Shown one piece after another: positions 13,502 through 22,130 of a stretch of DNA of 37,273 nt. The position numbers were made by a program, and so were the translations under genes. The notes below the pieces were generated by a model, which was not told the DNA's origin, ran no database searches, and saw nothing but the letters and a program-made list of their open reading frames with translations. The stretch is from positions 1 through 37,273 of the forward strand of contig JAYVLG010000059.1 in the NCBI GenBank assembly GCA_043759595.1. Direction: 5' to 3'. Origin of the DNA: Sulfurirhabdus sp043759595. GTDB lineage: Bacteria; Pseudomonadota; Gammaproteobacteria; Burkholderiales; SMCO01. Numbering within the stretch: position 1 is the first letter of the stretch; each line of letters opens with the position of its first letter.

Positions 13502-15428
13502 ACAATATCGGCACTGGCGCGAGGAACTGATACAAGCCATTACCGCCTATGCATCGTGGCTTGAACAATCTGACAACCAGGATGCCAGCCAATCACTACG
13601 GTTATCCGAACTGCTGGAAAGCCTCAAACGCGACCAGATGACTCTGGCTTTTGTAGCTGAATTCTCTCGTGGCAAGACTGAACTGATTAATGCGCTGTTT
13701 TTTTCAGACTTTAACCAGCGTCTTTTACCATCTGATGTTGGTCGCACGACCATGTGCCCCACTGAAATTTTTTCTGAACCGGACCAGCCCCCGTATATAC
13801 GCTTGCTACCCATTGAAACGCGCGCTCGGGATGACAGTATTGGTGCACTTAAAAAACTGTCTAAAGAATGGAACAGGATTAAACTTGATCTGAGTTTGCC
13901 GGATGAGATGCTCGCCGCAATGCAGCGGCTGACTGAAACCAAAATGGTCACGCCGGAAGAAGCAAAAAAATTGGGACTATGGAGCGATGATCCTGCCTTG
14001 ATGAACATGATTGACCAAAACGGCAAGATTGAAGTCCCTTCCTGGCGTTATGCGCAAATCAACTATCCTCACCCCCTGCTTGATAGCGGGTTGGTCATTC
14101 TTGACACCCCGGGTTTAAATGCACTCGGCACCGAACCGGAATTAACCCTTAATATCATTCCTAACGCCCATGCTGTCCTGTTTTTACTGGCAACCGATAC
14201 GGGTGTGACGCAATCGGATATGGTTATATGGCGTCAATTCGTTGAACCTCATGCACAACGCCGGGTCGCTGTATTAAACAAAATAGATACGGTGTGGGAT
14301 GATTTAAAATCACAAAAGCAGATTGAAGACAGCATTCAACGACAGCTGGAAAAAACTGCCAGCCAGCTCAGTCTGGCACCTGAAAGCGTGATTACGATTT
14401 CTGCCCAAAAAGCACTGTTGGCAAAAATTCGCAATGATACTGCGCTGTTGAAAAAAAGTGGCATTGAAAAATTGGAAAGCCTGTTTGCAGATGATTTTAT
14501 TCCCGGAAAACAGGCTATTGTATGCAACTCAGTACTCAAAGAAATTAGCGATATGGTGGGATCATCACGCCAGCAAATCGAAAACCAGCTGCTTTCTTCC
14601 CGTCATGAGCTATCCGAACTGGTTTCCCTGACCGGAAAAAACCGGGGCGTCATTGAAATGCTTCGGGAAAAAATCCTTGAGGACAAAAAGCAGTACGATA
14701 CTTCTGTACAAAATTTCAATCTGACCAAGCAGGCTTTATCACAACAGGGTAATGCGATGCTAGCCAACCTTGATCAGCACTGGCTTGAAGAAACGCTGGA
14801 TAAAAGCCGTCAATCTATTCAGGACAGATGGACGACAACCGGGCTAATGCGCGGCATGCAATCTTTATTGGCAATGCTCATGAGCCAGTTTGAAAGCACC
14901 CTGGAAAGCAGCATGCATATTCAGCGCCTGCTTGACACAGCGTATACTCGTTTTTATAAAAAACATCAGCTTAAACGCGTCAGTCCACCCGCATTAAATC
15001 TGGAAATACATCATGCCAAACTGACTGAATTAATTCAGTCTACTTCCACTTTCTGCAATGACCCGGTCAATGTCATGACTGAAAAACATTTTCTTATTAA
15101 AAAGTTCTACCTTGCACTGGTTGGCCAGGCAGAAGATGTCTTTATTTTGGCACGATATGATGCAGGCAACTGGTTAAAAAGTGCACTCAATCCCTTGTTC
15201 AGCGAGATTAAGGAATACAAAGTACATTTACAAAAAAGGCTGGATAACGTCAAAAAAATTCATGAAAACGTGGACACACTGAAACAGCGCATCAGTGACC
15301 AGCAAAACACGATCAAACAACTGGAGGATCAAGTCGCCTTTCTTGATAACATCATGAACCAGCTATCAAACCCGCAAGGGGAAACCCCCAGCAAGGCAAA
15401 AGAACACAATACGGCCCTGCTACATTAA
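13473..15428 (+). CDS. Bacterial dynamin-like GTPase
   Basis: The protein has 651 residues from ATG 13473; ATG 13461 or GTG 13458 would add four or five. The GTPase motifs are complete: P-loop AEFSRGKT (62-69), switch I RTTMCPTE, G3 DTPG (211-214) and G4 NKID (269-272). A long helical stalk-like region follows, ending in a coiled coil (about 590-635) that includes VDTLKQRISDQQNTIKQLED. This is the architecture of bacterial dynamin-like proteins, which oligomerise on or remodel membranes. No clear transmembrane paddle is visible, so any membrane contact may be amphipathic. The start overlaps the DUF167 gene, and the 3' end overlaps the convergent rng gene by 9 bp. Its cellular role is unknown. 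Confidence 0.88.
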   Translation: MTTQLKAQIEQYRHWREELIQAITAYASWLEQSDNQDASQSLRLSELLESLKRDQMTLAFVAEFSRGKTELINALFFSDFNQRLLPSDVGRTTMCPTEIFSEPDQPPYIRLLPIETRARDDSIGALKKLSKEWNRIKLDLSLPDEMLAAMQRLTETKMVTPEEAKKLGLWSDDPALMNMIDQNGKIEVPSWRYAQINYPHPLLDSGLVILDTPGLNALGTEPELTLNIIPNAHAVLFLLATDTGVTQSDMVIWRQFVEPHAQRRVAVLNKIDTVWDDLKSQKQIEDSIQRQLEKTASQLSLAPESVITISAQKALLAKIRNDTALLKKSGIEKLESLFADDFIPGKQAIVCNSVLKEISDMVGSSRQQIENQLLSSRHELSELVSLTGKNRGVIEMLREKILEDKKQYDTSVQNFNLTKQALSQQGNAMLANLDQHWLEETLDKSRQSIQDRWTTTGLMRGMQSLLAMLMSQFESTLESSMHIQRLLDTAYTRFYKKHQLKRVSPPALNLEIHHAKLTELIQSTSTFCNDPVNVMTEKHFLIKKFYLALVGQAEDVFILARYDAGNWLKSALNPLFSEIKEYKVHLQKRLDNVKKIHENVDTLKQRISDQQNTIKQLEDQVAFLDNIMNQLSNPQGETPSKAKEHNTALLH

Positions 15429-16871
15429 CACCACATCATACTGTTCCTGGGTGTACTGGCTTTCAACCTGCAAGGAAATCGGTTTGGCGATGAAATCTCC
15501 CAACTGCGCCAGACTTTGAGATTCTTCCTCCAGGAACAGATCAATCACGTTTTGTGATGCCAATATCCGGTATTCCCGCGCATTAAATTGACGTGCCTCA
15601 CGCACGATATCCCGCAGAATTTGATAACAGACAGTCTGCGCAGTTTTCACTTCACCGCGTCCCTGGCAAGTAGGGCAGGGTTCACACAGAATGTGGGCAA
15701 GACTTTCGCGCGTTCGCTTGCGCGTCATTTCCACCAGTCCTAGTGCCGTAAAGCCATTGATGGTCATTCGGGTGCGGTCACGCGACAGCCCTTTTTTGAA
15801 CTCCGCCAATACAGCTTCGCGGTGCTCTTCATTATCCATATCAATAAAATCCACGATAATGATACCGCCCAGATTTCGCAACCGTAATTGGCGCGCAATC
15901 ACCTGAGAAGCTTCCAGATTGGTTTTAAAAATCGTGTCGTCAAAACTGCGTACCCCGACAAACCCGCCGGTATTGACATCAATAGTAGTCAGCGCTTCTG
16001 TTTGGTCGATAATCAGATATCCGCCAGATTTCAGTTCTACTTTGCGCGAGAGTGCTTTTTCAATTTCATCTTCGATGACGTATAAATCAAACAGGGGCCT
16101 TTCACCGGAATAATGTTCCAGTTTGGGCAACACGTTAGTGGTATAGGCTTGGGCAAAAGACTGCATTTTCAGATAGGTTTCACGTGAATCAACCAAAAGT
16201 CGGTCCGTTTGCTCATTCACAAAGTCCCGCAATACGCGCAATGCCAGATTGAGATCCTGATACAACAAGGTTTTTTGAGGGGCGGTTTTCGACTTTTCCG
16301 CAATGTCATTCCATAACTTTCGCAAGTACTCTATATCAGCCAGCAGTTCATTATTTTCTGCCGTTTCAGCCATGGTCCTGATGATAAATCCCCCATGCTC
16401 TTCCGGTGGCATCAACTGCTGCAATTTCTCTCGCAAGATAACGCGCTCAGCTTCATCTTCAATTCGCTGAGAAATCCCGATGTGTGTTTCCTGGGGCAAA
16501 TACACCAGAAACCGCCCGGCGAAACTGATCTGGGTAGATAAGCGGGCACCTTTGGTGCCAATCGGATCTTTGATAACCTGTACCAACAGGGACTGCCCTT
16601 CAAACAACAGCTTTTCAATCGGCTTTTGTTCCTCATCCGTTCGTTGAGCCCAGATATCTGCCACATGCAAAAATGCGGCACGCTCCAACCCTATCTCTAT
16701 AAAGGCCGATTGCATGCCGGGCAATACCCGGCAAACCCGCCCCTGGTAAATATTTCCAACCAATCCGCGTGCGGAGCTGCGTTCAATATGCAGCTCTTGT
16801 ACTACGCCAAATTGCATTACAGCAACACGTGTTTCCTGCGGGGTAACATTAATTAAGATTTCGTCGCTCAT
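15420..16871 (-). CDS. rng: Ribonuclease G
   Basis: This 483-residue protein has an N-terminal S1 RNA-binding domain (about 38-125, NIYQGRVCRVLPGMQSAFIE). The RNase E/G catalytic core follows, with the Mg-binding aspartates Asp298 in TTIDVNTGG and Asp341 in IIVDFIDMD, spaced 43 residues apart as in RNase E. Zn-link cysteines are in CPTCQGRG (399 and 402). The long C-terminal scaffold of RNase E is missing, which identifies RNase G. It matures the 5' end of 16S rRNA and decays some mRNAs. It is preceded by maf on the same strand (81-bp gap), the conserved maf-rng pair. Confidence 0.96.
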   Translation of the reverse strand: MSDEILINVTPQETRVAVMQFGVVQELHIERSSARGLVGNIYQGRVCRVLPGMQSAFIEIGLERAAFLHVADIWAQRTDEEQKPIEKLLFEGQSLLVQVIKDPIGTKGARLSTQISFAGRFLVYLPQETHIGISQRIEDEAERVILREKLQQLMPPEEHGGFIIRTMAETAENNELLADIEYLRKLWNDIAEKSKTAPQKTLLYQDLNLALRVLRDFVNEQTDRLLVDSRETYLKMQSFAQAYTTNVLPKLEHYSGERPLFDLYVIEDEIEKALSRKVELKSGGYLIIDQTEALTTIDVNTGGFVGVRSFDDTIFKTNLEASQVIARQLRLRNLGGIIIVDFIDMDNEEHREAVLAEFKKGLSRDRTRMTINGFTALGLVEMTRKRTRESLAHILCEPCPTCQGRGEVKTAQTVCYQILRDIVREARQFNAREYRILASQNVIDLFLEEESQSLAQLGDFIAKPISLQVESQYTQEQYDVVLM

Positions 16872-16952
16872 AATCCTGGATTCGCTAATTGAACGGGATG
16901 TCGTGTGTCTGGTTTGTTTTGATCAATCTAATTGGAAGATACCTCGCCGTAT

Positions 16953-17570
16953 TTAAGACAACACATTGCCCCCAAACTTTTTTAATAATTGTACGGTTTC
17001 ATAAAGCGGAAGCCCCATTACACCAGAATAACTGCCTTCAACATGTGTGACAAATGCTGCCGCAAGCCCCTGTATGGCATATCCACCCGCTTTATCTAGT
17101 GGTTCCCCTGTCATGACATAATGCTTTATTTCAGACTCACTTAATACTGCAAAAGTAACGGTTGAAGCAGAAAGCAATATTTCCACTCCCTCTTCTAATG
17201 CTACCGCAACGCAAGTCAACACTTGATGCGTTTTACCCGAAAGCTTTTTCAACATCGCTTCGGCGTGCTCGCGGTTATCCGGTTTACCTAAAATCTCCCC
17301 TTTGAGGCTAACCGTCGTATCCGCCGCCAAAACCACCCGCTTGGGCAAATGTCGCCCTAGAACAGCCTTCCAGCCTGCCTCTGCCTTATTCTGCGCAATT
17401 CGCTGGACATAGGCTTCCGGAGATTCCCCTTGCACGGGCGTTTCATCTACGCCATTGCGGCCTTGCTCTGTTCTGAGTAGCAATACTTCGTATTTTACAT
17501 TGATCTGCTGTAGCAACTCTCTGCGACGTGGACTGGCAGAGGCCAGATAAATACTCAACTTATTGATCAC
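16953..17570 (-). CDS. maf: Maf-family nucleoside triphosphate pyrophosphatase
   Basis: This 205-residue protein starts at GTG 17570. The Maf signature SPRRREL is at residues 13-19, followed by VVLAADTTVSLKGEILGKP and the C-terminal GYAIQGLAAAFVTHVEGSYS segment. The sequence fits the YhdE-type dTTP/UTP pyrophosphatase group, which hydrolyses non-canonical or excess pyrimidine triphosphates to monophosphates and may influence septation. It lies 15 bp behind rlmH in the compact minus-strand block and ahead of rng. Confidence 0.93.
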   Translation of the reverse strand: MINKLSIYLASASPRRRELLQQINVKYEVLLLRTEQGRNGVDETPVQGESPEAYVQRIAQNKAEAGWKAVLGRHLPKRVVLAADTTVSLKGEILGKPDNREHAEAMLKKLSGKTHQVLTCVAVALEEGVEILLSASTVTFAVLSESEIKHYVMTGEPLDKAGGYAIQGLAAAFVTHVEGSYSGVMGLPLYETVQLLKKFGGNVLS

Positions 17571-17585
17571 GCTGTTTTCTCATTA

Positions 17586-18056
17586 TTATTCTCGATGATA
17601 CGGATGATTCTGAATGATCGAGATTGCCCGATACAACTGCTCCGCCAATATCACACGCACAAGCCCATGAGGCAACACCATCGCTGACAGTGACATCAGT
17701 AAATCACTACAGCGCCGCATGTCTTCGTGTAACCCGTCCGCACCGCCAATGATAAATGCCACATCACGCCCTGAGCGCATCCATTCTGTCATCGCGCTCG
17801 CTAACTGGGGTGTAGGGATACCTTTACCCCGTTCGTCCAGTACCACTTTCACTGCCTGGGGTGGAATGGCTGCCAGCAATCGGTCACGTTCTGCTTCCAT
17901 GATTTGCTGGGTAGACTTTCCGCTGCCGCGTTTCTCTGGTTTGATTTCAACCAGTTCTATTCTGGCCTCACGGGGCATGCGTTTTGTGTACTCTGCAAAA
18001 CCGTCCACCACCCAGCCTGGCATTTTATTACCAACAGCAAAAATCCAGAGCTTCAT
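17586..18056 (-). CDS. rlmH: 23S rRNA (pseudouridine1915-N3)-methyltransferase RlmH
   Basis: This 156-residue SPOUT methyltransferase has the family's normal length. Diagnostic segments are the N-terminal MKLWIFAVGNKMPGWV, VKVVLDERGKGI, the SAM-binding knot loop FIIGGADGLHEDM, and the C-terminal YRAISIIQNHPYHRE. It methylates pseudouridine 1915 in helix 69 of 23S rRNA on the 70S ribosome. It follows rsfS after 8 bp. That pairing is conserved across bacteria and links ribosome assembly and silencing. Confidence 0.97.
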   Translation of the reverse strand: MKLWIFAVGNKMPGWVVDGFAEYTKRMPREARIELVEIKPEKRGSGKSTQQIMEAERDRLLAAIPPQAVKVVLDERGKGIPTPQLASAMTEWMRSGRDVAFIIGGADGLHEDMRRCSDLLMSLSAMVLPHGLVRVILAEQLYRAISIIQNHPYHRE

Positions 18057-18064
18057 TTCTAGGG

Positions 18065-18439
18065 TTATTTGGGTGTTACAGCCCCATCCGTACCTTCAGC
18101 TTTTTTACGACGGTCTTCTGCGGCACCCCACAATTGTTCGAGGTTATAGTATTCGCGGGTAACCGGTATCATGATATGAACCACAACATCGCCCAGATCA
18201 ACCAGCACCCATTCTCCGCTTTCCTGACCTTCCACGCCCAAAACAGTAGCGCCACGTTCTTTTAATTTCACGATGACATTATTGGCAAGTGCCTTGGTCT
18301 GTCGGTTTGAGTCACCCGTTGCGATTATCATGGTTTCACACATCGAAGTCAGTTTTTTGACATCCAGTACAGTAATGTCCTTTGCCTTGATGTCTTCCAG
18401 TGCCGCAACAACGGCTTGTTGCATTTCGTTTGTATCCAT
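18065..18439 (-). CDS. rsfS: Ribosomal silencing factor RsfS
   Basis: The protein has 124 residues from ATG 18439, which follows GAGG at a 5-nt spacing. A longer open frame to 18613 overlaps nadD and is rejected as the start. Typical RsfS segments are ALEDIKAKDITVLDVKKLTS, MIIATGDSNRQTKALANNV and GEWVLVDLGDVVVHIMIP followed by REYYNLEQLWG. RsfS binds uL14 on the 50S subunit and blocks joining with 30S in starved cells. A short charged tail follows the conserved core. It sits between nadD (7 bp) and rlmH (8 bp). Confidence 0.96.
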   Translation of the reverse strand: MDTNEMQQAVVAALEDIKAKDITVLDVKKLTSMCETMIIATGDSNRQTKALANNVIVKLKERGATVLGVEGQESGEWVLVDLGDVVVHIMIPVTREYYNLEQLWGAAEDRRKKAEGTDGAVTPK

Positions 18440-18446
18440 TTTGCCT

Positions 18447-19109
18447 CTACATATATAAGTTATTGGTTTGAATATAATCGAGAACTGCATCGGGTAGCAA
18501 ATAACGGGGACTTTGTCCCTTTTGCAAACTGTTCCGTATGCTGGTTGCAGAAATATCCAGTGGGGTAATAGGTTGGGTGTAGATGTGACCGCTTGGCAAT
18601 GCATGCAAAGCATTCACTTCTGTGCGCTGACGTGAAATCACCTCTTTTTGTAACGCGTCAGGCATATTGTCTGCCCAAGAAATCTGGGGAAATCCGGGAC
18701 GGTGTGCCACCACAACATGGGCTAACGCAAATAATGTCTGCCAGTTATGCCAGGATGGCAAGCCAAGAAACTGGTCCGCACCCATTAATAAACACAATGG
18801 TTGCTCCGGCCCCATCTCATGGCGCAATTCACCCAAAGTATCAACAGTATAACAGAGGCCTTCTTTTCGTACTTCGCGCTCATCCAGAACGAACTGTGCA
18901 TTTGTGGCAATCGCCAGTTGCACCATCTCCAAACGCTGAGAGGATGAAACCGCCGGTTCGGCACGGTGAGGGGGGCGACCTGCCGGAATAAACCGTACCT
19001 CTTTTAAAGCCAGCTCGGTCATTAACTCCTGCGCAAGCCGCAAATGTCCAAAGTGAACAGGGTCAAAAGTGCCTCCAAAAATACCTATCGGGGCTGTCAC
19101 TACGCTCAC
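18447..19109 (-). CDS. nadD: Nicotinate-nucleotide adenylyltransferase
   Basis: This 220-residue protein starts at GTG 19109; another GTG three codons later is also possible. The nucleotidyltransferase signature GIFGGTFDPVHFGHLRLA includes the catalytic HFGH (19-22). LMGADQFLGLPSWHNW and ISATSIRNSLQKG complete the active site. It adenylates nicotinate mononucleotide to deamido-NAD in NAD synthesis. It is the first gene of the nadD-rsfS-rlmH-maf-rng run. The 143-bp gap to proA upstream may hold its promoter, but none stands out. Confidence 0.97.
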   Translation of the reverse strand: MSVVTAPIGIFGGTFDPVHFGHLRLAQELMTELALKEVRFIPAGRPPHRAEPAVSSSQRLEMVQLAIATNAQFVLDEREVRKEGLCYTVDTLGELRHEMGPEQPLCLLMGADQFLGLPSWHNWQTLFALAHVVVAHRPGFPQISWADNMPDALQKEVISRQRTEVNALHALPSGHIYTQPITPLDISATSIRNSLQKGQSPRYLLPDAVLDYIQTNNLYM

Positions 19110-19252
19110 CGGTTAAGCACTTGCAAACAGAGCAGTCCTGATTGCAAGCAATCGTTGCATGGCACTAATCTTATCATCCGGATTTCTGTGCCAAATAGAT
19201 CATTCGATAACTCACCGTTGTTTAATACACCTGTCGTGCTCAGGCTCAACGG

Positions 19253-20509
19253 TTAACCTCGAACATGACCTTCGCCCAGCACAATGTATTTCTGCGAAGT
19301 AAGTCCTTCCAGACCTACCGGGCCACGTGCGTGTATCTTGTCAGTGGAAATACCTATCTCGGCACCCAATCCATACTCAAAACCATCAGCGAAGCGTGTG
19401 GATGCGTTCACCATGACGGAACTGGAATCCACTTCCCGTAAAAAACGACGGGCACGGCTGTAGTCTTCTGTTACGATGGATTCAGTATGCTGAGAGCTAT
19501 AAGTGTTGATATGCTCGATTGCCGCATCCATATCCTTCACAATGCGTATCGACAGAATCGGGGCCAGATATTCAGTGGTCCAGTCCTCTTCGGTCGCTGC
19601 CAGCATTTGTGATACGATTGCACGGGAGGCCTCACAACCACGCAGCTCAACGCCTTTATCCTGATAAATTTTGCACAGCGGTGGCAGTACAGATTGCGCC
19701 ACACCTTCAGCTACCAACAAAGTTTCCATGGTGTTGCACGTTCCGTAGCGGGAGGTTTTGGCATTATCGGCAATCTTGATCGCCTTTTCCTGATCGGCTT
19801 TATCATCAATATAAACGTGGCACACGCCATGCAAATGCTTGATCACAGGAATACGCGCTTCATTGATTAAACGCTCTATCAGCCCTTTGCCCCCACGCGG
19901 CACAATCACGTCAACAAATTCCCGCATGGTAATCAACTCACCTACGGCAGCCCGATCGGTAGTTTCAATCACCTGAACTGAATTTTCTGGTAGCCCGGCA
20001 GCTTTCAGACCTTCTCTCACGCAAGCTGCGATTGCCTGATTGGAGTGCATCGCCTCGGACCCGCCACGCAAGATAGCTGCATTACCAGATTTCAGGCATA
20101 ACCCGGCAGCATCTGCCGTTACATTAGGACGCGCTTCGTAGATAATCCCAACCACACCCAATGGCACACGCATACGTCCGACCTGAATACCGGATGGCCG
20201 GAATTTAAGATCGGTAATTTCACCTACTGGATCCGGTAACGCGGCAATTTGCAGCAATCCTTCTGCCATGGAAACAATCCCTTTTTCAGTCAGGGATAAA
20301 CGGTCCAGCATGGCACTATCCAGTCCGGCGGCTTTTGCGGCTGCCATATCTTTGGCGTTCGCTTCCAGTAGCTTGGCTGCGTCACGCTGAATGGCATGTG
20401 CCATGGCAGCCAAAGCAGTGTTCTTGGCATTCGTGTCTGACTTTGCCATTTCACGCGATGCTGCCCGAGCCTGGCGGCCCACTTGCTGCATATAGACTTT
20501 CACATCCAT
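19253..20509 (-). CDS. proA: Gamma-glutamyl phosphate reductase
   Basis: This 418-residue aldehyde-dehydrogenase-fold enzyme has the catalytic Cys258 in RYGTCNTMETLLV. Other ProA motifs are PLGVVGIIYEARPNVTADAA, RGGSEAMHSNQAI, VIVPRGGKGLI and the C-terminal ARGPVGLEGLTSQKY. It reduces gamma-glutamyl phosphate to glutamate semialdehyde with NADPH, the second step of proline synthesis. AGAGGTAAGCAAG precedes the ATG. It follows holA by 73 bp in the conserved leuS-lptE-holA-proA-nadD order. proB is not in the window. Confidence 0.97.
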   Translation of the reverse strand: MDVKVYMQQVGRQARAASREMAKSDTNAKNTALAAMAHAIQRDAAKLLEANAKDMAAAKAAGLDSAMLDRLSLTEKGIVSMAEGLLQIAALPDPVGEITDLKFRPSGIQVGRMRVPLGVVGIIYEARPNVTADAAGLCLKSGNAAILRGGSEAMHSNQAIAACVREGLKAAGLPENSVQVIETTDRAAVGELITMREFVDVIVPRGGKGLIERLINEARIPVIKHLHGVCHVYIDDKADQEKAIKIADNAKTSRYGTCNTMETLLVAEGVAQSVLPPLCKIYQDKGVELRGCEASRAIVSQMLAATEEDWTTEYLAPILSIRIVKDMDAAIEHINTYSSQHTESIVTEDYSRARRFLREVDSSSVMVNASTRFADGFEYGLGAEIGISTDKIHARGPVGLEGLTSQKYIVLGEGHVRG

Positions 20510-20582
20510 CTTGCTTACCTCTTAAAAACTTTTTTCAATGACAAATATACACGAATTACTTAAATAACCACTTGAATCATCA

Positions 20583-21599
20583 CTATTTTTTCTGCATAGG
20601 CGCAGTGAGCAATAACCCCAGTTGTAAAATTTCGTCCCAGACATCGCCGGAACGCAGCCCCTTTATCAACTTATCCAGCGCTGCTGCTTGCTGCAATGCC
20701 AGCTTGAGGGTGGGCTCTGTCACTCGCCTTAATGCTTTTTCTACCAGGGGCTGACGGGATTCCCATATCCTGGCTGATCGCATCAATTGGTTCAGTGCCG
20801 CTCCCTTGCGCTGCCCTTGCTTGATTTTCATCAATGCGCGGATTTCATTGCTCAGCACCCACAATATTAATGTTGGCGCTTCACCCTCTCCTTGCAGTCC
20901 TTCTACCATTTTAGCAAATCGGATGGTATCACCCATCAACATAGTGTCACCCAGTTTGAAAACGTCGTAACGAGACACATCCAGTACCGCATTTTTGACT
21001 TCTTCAAAAGATATTCTGCCTTGCGGTAACAGCAATGATAGTTTCTGGATTTCCTGCTTTGCTGCGGTTAAATTTCCTTCAACACTGTCTGCCAGAAATT
21101 CAAGCGTCTCTTTATCCGCCTGCTGGCCTTGATTAGTGAGGCGTTGCTGAATCCACTGGGGAAGACGATTGCGCTCAACCGGATATACCGCTACCACTAC
21201 CCCTGCGCTTTCCAGAGATTTGAACCATTGCGAATTTTGCGTTTGCCGTTCAAGTTTGGGTAATGTCACCAATGTGACGGTATCTTGGGGCAGCGACCCG
21301 CAATATTGCTGAATAGCCTTGCCGCCCTCCAATCCTGGCTTCCCGCTGGGAATGCGTACATCCAGCAGCCTTTGATCTCCAAACAGCGAAAAACTGTTCC
21401 CGGAAAAGAGCAGGTTTTCCCAACTGAATCCGGCTTCAACGGTAAAGATTTCCCTTTCCGCAAAGCCCGACTTTTTGGCAGCTGCCCGTATCCAGTCAGC
21501 CGCTTCCAATGCCAGCAACGGTTCATCGCCATGCACGACATACAGCGGCGCCAACTTTCCCTGCAAATGCTGAGCGAGTTGTTCTGGCCGCACATTCAT
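20583..21599 (-). CDS. holA: DNA polymerase III subunit delta
   Basis: This 338-residue protein has the HolA N-terminal AAA-like domain (PLYVVHGDEPLLALEAADWI, then FSLFGDQRLLDVRIPSGKPG). The middle lid region (GNLTAAKQEIQKLSLL) and a C-terminal collar domain (WVLSNEIRALMKIKQ) follow. Delta opens the beta sliding clamp within the clamp loader. There is no functional Walker A, as expected for delta. It begins 4 bp after the lptE stop and is probably translationally coupled to it. Confidence 0.95.
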   Translation of the reverse strand: MNVRPEQLAQHLQGKLAPLYVVHGDEPLLALEAADWIRAAAKKSGFAEREIFTVEAGFSWENLLFSGNSFSLFGDQRLLDVRIPSGKPGLEGGKAIQQYCGSLPQDTVTLVTLPKLERQTQNSQWFKSLESAGVVVAVYPVERNRLPQWIQQRLTNQGQQADKETLEFLADSVEGNLTAAKQEIQKLSLLLPQGRISFEEVKNAVLDVSRYDVFKLGDTMLMGDTIRFAKMVEGLQGEGEAPTLILWVLSNEIRALMKIKQGQRKGAALNQLMRSARIWESRQPLVEKALRRVTEPTLKLALQQAAALDKLIKGLRSGDVWDEILQLGLLLTAPMQKK

Positions 21600-21603
21600 A
21601 CTG

Positions 21604-22089
21604 TTACTGGTTCAACTTGGTCGCTTGCAACCGTCGGAATAGCTGCTGGACCGCATCAGACTGCATATCACGATAAAGCAAAGCCTCTTCCGACTCTTTG
21701 GCAAGCAACTGCGTATCATCATAGGAAACATCCCTTTTCAGGGCAATTTCCCCTTGGGGTCTCAGATCTTTTCCCTTTCCATCATGTACTCGGTAAGCAA
21801 TATTATAAAGCAACTTATATTCCCGTACCCGACCACCCCCGCTCAAGGTCAGGATGACTTTCTGCCTGGATTCACCCACGATTTGCAATATGCCTTGCGC
21901 TTCGGCAGGATTATCTACGAGTTTTGTTGTACTGCCGGATCTGACCGCTCGTTTCAGTTCATTAACCAATGGAGAATCGCGGTTTCCATCAATATAGAGC
22001 GTTTCAAACGGCAAAGTAGCCTGGCCGCGCAAGTGGAACCCACAGGATGCCAGCATCAGACTCAGTACTGCAACAAATAAAATACGCAC
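21604..22089 (-). CDS. lptE: LPS-assembly lipoprotein LptE
   Basis: This 161-residue protein starts at GTG 22089, with GGGAG at a 7-nt spacing. A lipoprotein signal peptide ends in the lipobox LASC (Cys16), followed by GFHLRGQATLPFETLYIDG, the LptE hallmark. LptE plugs the LptD barrel in the outer membrane and helps place lipopolysaccharide on the cell surface. It sits between leuS (41 bp) and holA (4 bp), the order found throughout beta- and gammaproteobacteria. Confidence 0.95.
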   Translation of the reverse strand: MRILFVAVLSLMLASCGFHLRGQATLPFETLYIDGNRDSPLVNELKRAVRSGSTTKLVDNPAEAQGILQIVGESRQKVILTLSGGGRVREYKLLYNIAYRVHDGKGKDLRPQGEIALKRDVSYDDTQLLAKESEEALLYRDMQSDAVQQLFRRLQATKLNQ

Positions 22090-22130
22090 TCACAGCTCCC
22101 TAATTGTTTGTAATAAGGCGTTCAAAACCA

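Noticed and set aside
18440..18613. N-terminal extension of RsfS
   Set aside because: It overlaps nadD; the ATG at 18439 has the ribosome-binding site and gives the normal family length.
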